Shown: piece after piece, positions 4,656 through 9,223 of the stretch | Numbering within the stretch: position 1 is the first letter of the stretch | How the letters are laid out: each line of letters starts with the position of its first letter | From: Candidatus Cloacimonadota bacterium | Lineage (GTDB): Bacteria; Hydrothermota; E44-bin80 | Reading direction: 5' to 3' | Assembly: GCA_004375785.1 (NCBI GenBank) | Contig: SOKM01000186.1 | Span: forward strand, 1-9,223 | Length of the DNA stretch: 9,223 nt | Translations under genes and position numbers: made by a program | The notes under the pieces: generated by a model | Told to the model about the DNA's origin: nothing | Database searches by the model: none | What the model saw: only the letters and a program-made list of their open reading frames with translations

Positions 4656-5309
4656 ATGGAAATTGTTTATTGTGGTCATTCGGCATTTTTCATCAAAGGT
4701 TCAAAGAAGGTTTTTATTGACCCTTTCCTATCAGGTAATCCTTCTGCGACAATATCGGCTCAAGATATAAAAGAGTGTGATGTCGTAATTGCAACACACG
4801 ACCACCCTGACCATCTCGGTGATGCTTTTGATATCTGTAAGAATACAGATGCAACCTTTGTTTCTCAACATGAGCTGGTAGTTCAAGCTCAGGAGATGGG
4901 GCTCAAAGCAGAAGGTATGAATATTGGTGGTACAATATCTGTTAATGGGGTAAAGATTCATATGACCCATGCCCTTCATACAACTGAAACAGGCCATCCA
5001 ACAGGAGTTATTGTAACAATGGATGGACACGCCATCTACCACTCTGGAGATACAGGACTTTTTTCCGATATGAAATTAATTGGGGAGATGTATAAACCCG
5101 AAGTGGTATTACTTCCAATCGGCGACAGGTATACTATGGGTATAACCGAAGCTGTAAAGGCTGTGGAATTGGTTGAGCCAACCTATGTTATCCCTATGCA
5201 TTACGGAACTTTCCCCATCATAGAAACCGACCCCGAAGAATTCAAGAATAGAGTGGGGAAGCTGGCAAAGGTGATTGTTCTCAAACCAGGAGAAAAATTT
5301 GAAATCTGA
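4656..5309 (+). CDS. UPF0173 metal-dependent hydrolase (metallo-beta-lactamase fold)
   Basis: A 217-residue cytoplasmic protein of the UPF0173 (YtkL-like) group of the metallo-beta-lactamase superfamily. The start MEIVYCGHSAFFI and IDPFLSGNP (21-29) are typical. The metal-binding signature THDHPDH gives His48, His50, Asp52 and His53. Further ligand candidates are His105 (MTHALH), Asp132 (GDTG) and His182 (PMHYGTFP). All are intact, so an active di-metal hydrolase is expected. The natural substrate of this group is not established. Length is close to the usual 225 or so residues. It is the first gene of a three-gene operon: its last three codons overlap the ribosome-bound start of the next gene, so translation is probably coupled. 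Whether it works with the GWxTD proteins or merely shares their transcript is unknown. Confidence 0.92.
   Translation: MEIVYCGHSAFFIKGSKKVFIDPFLSGNPSATISAQDIKECDVVIATHDHPDHLGDAFDICKNTDATFVSQHELVVQAQEMGLKAEGMNIGGTISVNGVKIHMTHALHTTETGHPTGVIVTMDGHAIYHSGDTGLFSDMKLIGEMYKPEVVLLPIGDRYTMGITEAVKAVELVEPTYVIPMHYGTFPIIETDPEEFKNRVGKLAKVIVLKPGEKFEI
5288..5301 (+). promoter_or_regulatory. Ribosome binding site and TTG start of the first GWxTD gene
   Basis: AGGAG (5288-5292) precedes a TTG (5299-5301) by 6 bases. Both lie inside the last codons of the hydrolase gene. No ATG or GTG near the signal peptide offers an alternative. The TTG at 5275 has no comparable site and would add eight polar residues before the signal peptide. 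Confidence 0.65.
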
Positions 5310-6534
5310 CTTTCAATCCTTCAGGATATTCTTATTAGCCACACTTCTTGTTATCTTCTCTTCACATTCCCTTTTTTCAGAAAATGGAATTCAATTCAAG
5401 AGCGATTATACTATTTTTGTGGAAAACCTTCAAAAAACAAATATTTCTATTACTGTCTTCATTCCCTATAATCAGTTAAATTTCACAATTGAGGACACGC
5501 TTTTCAAAGCAGAGGTTGACATTTCGGCAATACTTTATAAAAAGAGTAAACAGATAGGTGGGGAGATATGGAGGAAGAAGGTTTTGTTAAAAGATTACGA
5601 AAAGACAAATTCAGGCAATGAAGGCATTACATGGACATTTGATTTTGGTTCTCAACATGGCAAATTCGACCTCCATATAAACGTAAAAGATATTAACTCG
5701 CTAAGAGAAGGTAAGAAGATAGAGAAAATTGAGGTGATAGACATCGAAAAAGAAGGGTTCTGGGTAAGCAAACCGGGTTTTTACCTGATAAAAGAAGGAG
5801 ATGAAAAGGAATGGCTGATTCCAGCAGATTTGAATGTGGAACTTGACTCCATCTTTTCTTTTGTGAAAATAGTTGCTGATACTGCTCATATGGGTGAGTA
5901 TCTGCTCAGATATCAAGCGCTCGATGAGAAGGAAAATCTATTTTTGAAACTTAATAAATATATCGAGATTGACTCAATGGTAAAAAAAGTATTTTTGACT
6001 TTTCCAATTAAAGAGTTTCAGGAAGGAGATTATACCATTTTTGTTGAACTTATTAAAGAAGGGAAAACCATTGCTCGTAGCAGTAAGACCATAACGATTA
6101 ATTTCCCATTTTTTCTTTCTAAAAGGTATCTCATCAGGGTTGAACAGATGTCATATATTACAAATAACAAAGAGGTGAAAAAATTGAAGGAATCGAAACC
6201 TGATGAGCGTGAGAAGGCCTGGAATGAATTCTGGTCAAAGGAAGACCCGATTCCTCAAACCCCAGCAAAAGAAACATCAGAGGAGTATTTCAGAAGAGTA
6301 GATTTTACTAACGAGAAGTTCTCCTCATTCCAATCAGGATGGCGAACAGATAGAGGAAGGATATACATAATTTATGGAAAACCCGATGAAATAGAGCACC
6401 ACCCTTTTGAAAAAGACGCACCACCTTATCAGATATGGTATTACTATAATTTAGGGAAAAGGTTCATTTTTGCTGATTTAAGTATGACGGGAGATTACAC
6501 ACAAATAAGGGAGAGAGATGAAAATTTTCGTTAA
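5299..6534 (+). CDS. Secreted GWxTD-domain protein, copy 1
   Basis: About 411 residues from a TTG start. The N-terminus has a signal peptide (FRIFLLATLLVIFSSHSLFS then E), so it should be exported. Residues about 25-280 are beta-rich and resemble repeated sandwich-like segments with no catalytic motif. Residues about 283-405 form the GWxTD domain: a helical lead (MSYITNNKEVKKLKES, W..FW), then the signature GWRTDRGRIYIIYGKPDEI at 347-365, then PYQIWYYYNLGKRFIFAD. GWxTD proteins are widespread in Bacteroidota, Chlorobiota, Gemmatimonadota and related candidate phyla; their function is not established (family knowledge). The gene overlaps the hydrolase by 11 bases and the next GWxTD gene by 17 bases, so the three are probably translated as a unit. 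The C-terminus stops soon after the domain. Confidence 0.85.
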   Translation: MKSDFQSFRIFLLATLLVIFSSHSLFSENGIQFKSDYTIFVENLQKTNISITVFIPYNQLNFTIEDTLFKAEVDISAILYKKSKQIGGEIWRKKVLLKDYEKTNSGNEGITWTFDFGSQHGKFDLHINVKDINSLREGKKIEKIEVIDIEKEGFWVSKPGFYLIKEGDEKEWLIPADLNVELDSIFSFVKIVADTAHMGEYLLRYQALDEKENLFLKLNKYIEIDSMVKKVFLTFPIKEFQEGDYTIFVELIKEGKTIARSSKTITINFPFFLSKRYLIRVEQMSYITNNKEVKKLKESKPDEREKAWNEFWSKEDPIPQTPAKETSEEYFRRVDFTNEKFSSFQSGWRTDRGRIYIIYGKPDEIEHHPFEKDAPPYQIWYYYNLGKRFIFADLSMTGDYTQIRERDENFR

Positions 6535-7855
6535 AATCCTGTTTTTTCAGTTATTTATTTTTCTCACACTTTCTGGTGAAGCCATTTTCACATTTGATAT
6601 ATCACGATTTTACTGGAGTAACCAGATAACCGAAGTCGAGGTTAACTATGCCATTCCTTATGATTTACTCTCTTACAGCAATGAAGAAGGTAAATTGACA
6701 GCACCGTTCAAGGTAGATGTAAAATTTGAGAATCTGGATACGGGGGAACTTCTTTATGATACCTTGAAACGGATAAGTGTTATCCCAAGTTACGAAGAGG
6801 CGGAAGAGAGAAATCTTATAGCACTTGAACAGTTCAAAGTATTTTTTAAGCCGAGCAGATACAAGCTCACAATAAATGTAGTTGATATAAATACGGGGAC
6901 AAAGATTACAAAAAATGAAATTTTTAACATAGATTCGTTACCTGATGTCCTGACTGTCAGCGATATAGAACTCGCTACTTTAATAGAGGAAGATACGACA
7001 GAAGAACAATTCACCAAGAATGGTCTTAAGGTAATTCCCAATCCTTCTCGTATCTTTGGCCAAATTAGAGATAAATTATATTTTTATTTTGAAGTTTATA
7101 ATCTGAAGAAAGATAAGATTCCTTATGAAATAAATTACATAATTCTTGATAATGAGGGGAATGAAATAAACCGTATAGGCCCAAAGAAGAAAAGCAAGAC
7201 AGTTAATACGACGGTGGGAATTGATGTTGGTGCATTAAATCTTATTGCATTCAAGACAGGATTTTATACTTTAAATATTGAGGTTATAGATGGAGGTGAT
7301 TACGCTACCCAGCACAGGGATTTTCAAGTTCAAAGAGAGGTCGTGACTACGGTTAAGGAGGAAATCCCTCTCTTTACGGAAGAAGAAATGAAATATTACG
7401 CTCAGATAGAGTATATTGCATCTAATAAAGAAATCTCTGAGTATAAAGCCCTGAACGATACAGGCAAAGTTGGATGGTTAAAACGATTCTGGAAAAAGAG
7501 GGATACGAATCCTTTCACACCTGAAAATGAAGGACTTGCTGAATTTATTAAGAGAATGAAGTATGTTGAAGACAAATATTCCACTCCATTTAAGCAGGGT
7601 TATTTCACGGATAGAGGAAGAATGTATATAACATATGGAGAACCAGATGTTATAGAAACAAGGCAGTTTGAACTTGAGTACAAACCTTATCAAATCTGGG
7701 AATACTATTCATTTGGTGGTTACCGCTTTATTTTTTCAGATTTAGGGGGGGATGGTGAATATATTCTTATCTTTTCCAGCACATCAAGAGAACCTACGTT
7801 ACCAAACTGGAAAAAATATGTGCCTGCGGATGTTCCGGTAATGCATGGTGAATAA
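6518..7855 (+). CDS. Secreted GWxTD-domain protein, copy 2 (GYFTD variant)
   Basis: A 445-residue paralogue of the preceding gene. A signal peptide (MKIFVKILFFQLFIFLTLSGEA) is followed by beta-rich segments (about 25-275) whose order mirrors copy 1: the paired words 'IPYDLLSY' and 'IPYNQLNF', 'NVVDINTG' and 'NVKDINSL'. The GWxTD-type domain (about 290-425) has a helical lead (IEYIASNKEISEYKAL, W..RFW) and GYFTDRGRMYITYGEPDVI at 361-379, then PYQIWEYYSFGGYRFIFSD. The Trp of the family's namesake motif is replaced (GYFTD, not GWxTD), while the following TDRGR and YGxPD are kept. A short C-terminal extension (SSTSREPTLPNW) is absent from copy 1. The ATG at 6518 overlaps the upstream stop, with GGGAG a few bases ahead. 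The terminator at 7939-7969 closes the operon. Confidence 0.85.
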   Translation: MKIFVKILFFQLFIFLTLSGEAIFTFDISRFYWSNQITEVEVNYAIPYDLLSYSNEEGKLTAPFKVDVKFENLDTGELLYDTLKRISVIPSYEEAEERNLIALEQFKVFFKPSRYKLTINVVDINTGTKITKNEIFNIDSLPDVLTVSDIELATLIEEDTTEEQFTKNGLKVIPNPSRIFGQIRDKLYFYFEVYNLKKDKIPYEINYIILDNEGNEINRIGPKKKSKTVNTTVGIDVGALNLIAFKTGFYTLNIEVIDGGDYATQHRDFQVQREVVTTVKEEIPLFTEEEMKYYAQIEYIASNKEISEYKALNDTGKVGWLKRFWKKRDTNPFTPENEGLAEFIKRMKYVEDKYSTPFKQGYFTDRGRMYITYGEPDVIETRQFELEYKPYQIWEYYSFGGYRFIFSDLGGDGEYILIFSSTSREPTLPNWKKYVPADVPVMHGE

Positions 7856-7938
7856 AATGGTGTCGGTAACCATAAAACAGTAAACGAGATTCAGATATTT
7901 GTGAATCTGTGTAATCTGGGGTTTAATCAATATAATCT

Positions 7939-7969
7939 GAGATTTCAGTTTTCCTGAAATCTCTTTTTT
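7939..7969 (+). terminator. Rho-independent terminator of the GWxTD operon
   Basis: GAGATTTCAG (7939-7948) and CTGAAATCTC (7954-7963) form a perfect 10-bp stem with a TTTTC loop, followed at once by six T (7964-7969). It lies 84 bases after the stop of the second GWxTD gene and just before the che promoter. A weaker GATTCA/TGAATC hairpin (7888-7907) lies upstream without a T-run. Confidence 0.92.
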
Positions 7970-7971
7970 CC

Positions 7972-8000
7972 TTGACAATTTTCAAATATTTTGTTATTCT
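7972..8000 (+). promoter_or_regulatory. Promoter of the che operon
   Basis: TTGACA (7972-7977, perfect) and TATTCT (7995-8000) are 17 bases apart. Transcription should start near 8007, about 35 bases before the cheW ATG. The -35 begins two bases after the upstream terminator's T-run. Confidence 0.75.
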
Positions 8001-8041
8001 CTTTCACAGAATATTTTTGGAATGTTAGCTTAGAGTGAATT

Positions 8042-8497
8042 ATGGAAATAGGTATAGAGAGAGAAGAAACGTCAGAAGAAAAAAAACTGCTTGTATTTCA
8101 TCTTGAATTAAAGAATTTCGGAATTGAGTTAAATAAAATTAAGGAGATAACAGATTTGCTGCCCACCACAAGGTTACCAGGAGCACTTAAGTTTGTAAAG
8201 GGACTTGGGAACTTGCGAGGAGAAATTATACCGATTATAAGCCTCAGGGAAAGGTTGAATATCTCAGGAGTTGAAAGAGGGAATCAACTTATTATCGTTA
8301 TTGGAAAAAAAATAAATTACGGATTACTCATTGATAAAATTAAAGGTATCTATGATGTAAAAACTGAAATTTCAAAATCAATAAGTTCTATTTTTTCCAA
8401 GGATGTAGAGACATCTTTCTTGAAAGGTGTTTCAAGGGTTGATGGTTTGGATGTTCTATTGATAGATTGTGAGAAATTAATTGAGACAGATGAATAG
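8042..8497 (+). CDS. cheW: CheW-like coupling protein
   Basis: A 151-residue CheW-domain protein, the usual length for a stand-alone CheW. After a charged, non-conserved start (about 13 residues) the domain spans 14-147. It shows FGIELNKIKEI (26-36), LPTTRLPGA (40-48), the conserved GNLRGEIIPIISLRERL (56-72) and the closing GLDVLLIDCEKLI. CheW links chemoreceptors to the CheA kinase at the membrane (family knowledge), and the genes for the receiver and kinase follow directly. The ATG at 8042 has only a weak GAG-type ribosome binding site. No methyl-accepting receptor is in the window, so the stimulus is unknown. Confidence 0.88.
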   Translation: MEIGIEREETSEEKKLLVFHLELKNFGIELNKIKEITDLLPTTRLPGALKFVKGLGNLRGEIIPIISLRERLNISGVERGNQLIIVIGKKINYGLLIDKIKGIYDVKTEISKSISSIFSKDVETSFLKGVSRVDGLDVLLIDCEKLIETDE

Positions 8498-8511
8498 AAG
8501 GAGGTTGTCCA

Positions 8512-8883
8512 ATGGCAGTTAATATATTGATAGTTGATGATGCAATCTTTATGAGAAAAATGATTGGTGACATACTTAGAAAAGAGGGATATGAGATTTG
8601 TGGTGAAGCGGAGAATGGTATAGAGGCAATAAGCAAATATAAAGAACTGCATCCAGATCTTGTTACAATGGATATTATTATGCCGGATATGAGTGGTATT
8701 GATGCTGTCCAGGAAATTGTAAATTTTGATTCAAATGCAAGAATTCTTATGGTCAGTGCTATGGGACAACAATCCCTTGTTGTAGAGGCAATTCAGAAGG
8801 GTGCAAAAGATTATGTCATTAAACCATTTCAGCCGTCAAGAGTCCTTGAAGCGGTTGAGAGAGTTTTAAAAACGAAACAATGA
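8512..8883 (+). CDS. cheY: CheY-like response regulator
   Basis: A 123-residue stand-alone receiver domain with every key residue present: the acidic pair Asp9-Asp10 (ILIVDD), phosphoacceptor Asp54 (VTMDIIMPDMSG), Ser82 in the Thr/Ser position (MVSAMG), aromatic Tyr101 and Lys104 (DYVIKPF). It has no DNA-binding or enzymatic output domain. It should therefore carry the signal from CheA to a target protein such as the flagellar switch or a pilus motor. It starts 14 bases after the cheW stop with AAGGAGG (8498-8504) 7 bases before the ATG. Its TGA overlaps the next ATG (ATGA). Confidence 0.92.
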   Translation: MAVNILIVDDAIFMRKMIGDILRKEGYEICGEAENGIEAISKYKELHPDLVTMDIIMPDMSGIDAVQEIVNFDSNARILMVSAMGQQSLVVEAIQKGAKDYVIKPFQPSRVLEAVERVLKTKQ

Positions 8884-9223
8884 AAGAAATAGACCTTTCA
8901 AAATATAAAGAAATTTTCAGGTCTGAAACAAGAGAGTACCTGTCTCAGCTGAACCAATACATTATTGCTCTTGAAAAAGAGCCCCATAAGAGAGAAACGC
9001 TCGATGCAATCTTCCGCAATTACCACACAATTAAAGGGATGGCTGGAACTATGGGATACAAACTTATTGAGACTCTTGCACATTCCCTGGAAGATTTACT
9101 TTCACTTATTAGAAATGGCAGTCTATCAGTAAATTCTGATATTGTTGACCTTATGCTTGAAGGAACGGATGAGATTGAATACTTAATGGCTCATCCGGAA
9201 AAGGAAGATAGAGAAATTAGCTC
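8880..9223 (+). CDS. cheA: CheA histidine kinase, N-terminal HPt part (runs off the window)
   Basis: The ATG at 8880 overlaps the cheY stop as ATGA and the frame stays open to the window edge (114 codons). Residues 1-105 are a CheA-type Hpt domain: an opening helix (YKEIFRSETREYLSQLNQYI), then YHTIKGMAGTMGY with the phosphorylatable His49, then the LAHSLEDLLSLIRNG helix. The remaining residues begin the acidic linker. The later dimerisation, ATPase and CheW-binding domains would lie beyond 9223, so kinase identity is inferred from the Hpt and from the cheW-cheY context. No strong ribosome binding site is visible; translation is probably coupled to cheY. Confidence 0.88.
   Translation, partial: MKEIDLSKYKEIFRSETREYLSQLNQYIIALEKEPHKRETLDAIFRNYHTIKGMAGTMGYKLIETLAHSLEDLLSLIRNGSLSVNSDIVDLMLEGTDEIEYLMAHPEKEDREIS

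Overview
The window is AT-rich bacterial DNA with short intergenic gaps, strong Shine-Dalgarno sequences (AGGAGG type) and sigma70-like promoters. The best taxonomic hints are two tandem GWxTD-domain proteins, an SbsA-type Ig-like lipoprotein, and many small palindromic interspersed repeats. Together these suggest an uncultured member of the wider Fibrobacterota-Chlorobiota-Bacteroidota neighbourhood, or a candidate phylum such as WOR-3 (Stahlbacteria) or Cloacimonadota. This is inference: there is no rRNA or other marker here to settle it.

Layout. Bases 1-72 hold the last 23 codons of an unidentified plus-strand gene. A minus-strand lipoprotein gene with one Ig-like domain follows (107-502). 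Bases 503-918 carry a long leader for that gene, which includes a consensus minus-strand promoter, a 12-codon mini-ORF and decayed palindromic repeats. A plus-strand TPR protein (919-1992) converges on a minus-strand protein with four zf-TFIIB zinc ribbons (2154-3215), and two hairpins lie between them. A divergent promoter region (3216-3554) separates the zinc-ribbon gene from a slipin-type SPFH membrane protein (3555-4316). Bases 4317-4655 are filled by two interspersed repeats, one apparently split by a nested insertion.

Bases 4656-7855 form a tightly overlapping three-gene operon: a UPF0173 metallo-beta-lactamase-fold hydrolase, then two secreted GWxTD proteins. It ends in a clear rho-independent terminator (7939-7969). 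Two bases later a new promoter drives a chemotaxis operon, cheW-cheY-cheA, whose cheA runs off the end of the window.

Functional picture. The che genes form a normal signalling cassette: kinase with His phosphodonor, CheW coupling protein and CheY receiver. The GWxTD pair and the Ig-like lipoprotein are probable envelope proteins, and the slipin probably organises the inner membrane. I found no defence locus, CRISPR array, transposase or obviously new multi-gene system. The least ordinary items are the four-ribbon zinc protein, the TPR protein with an exact 40-residue period and no visible ribosome binding site, the promoter-separated lipoprotein gene, and the nested repeat.
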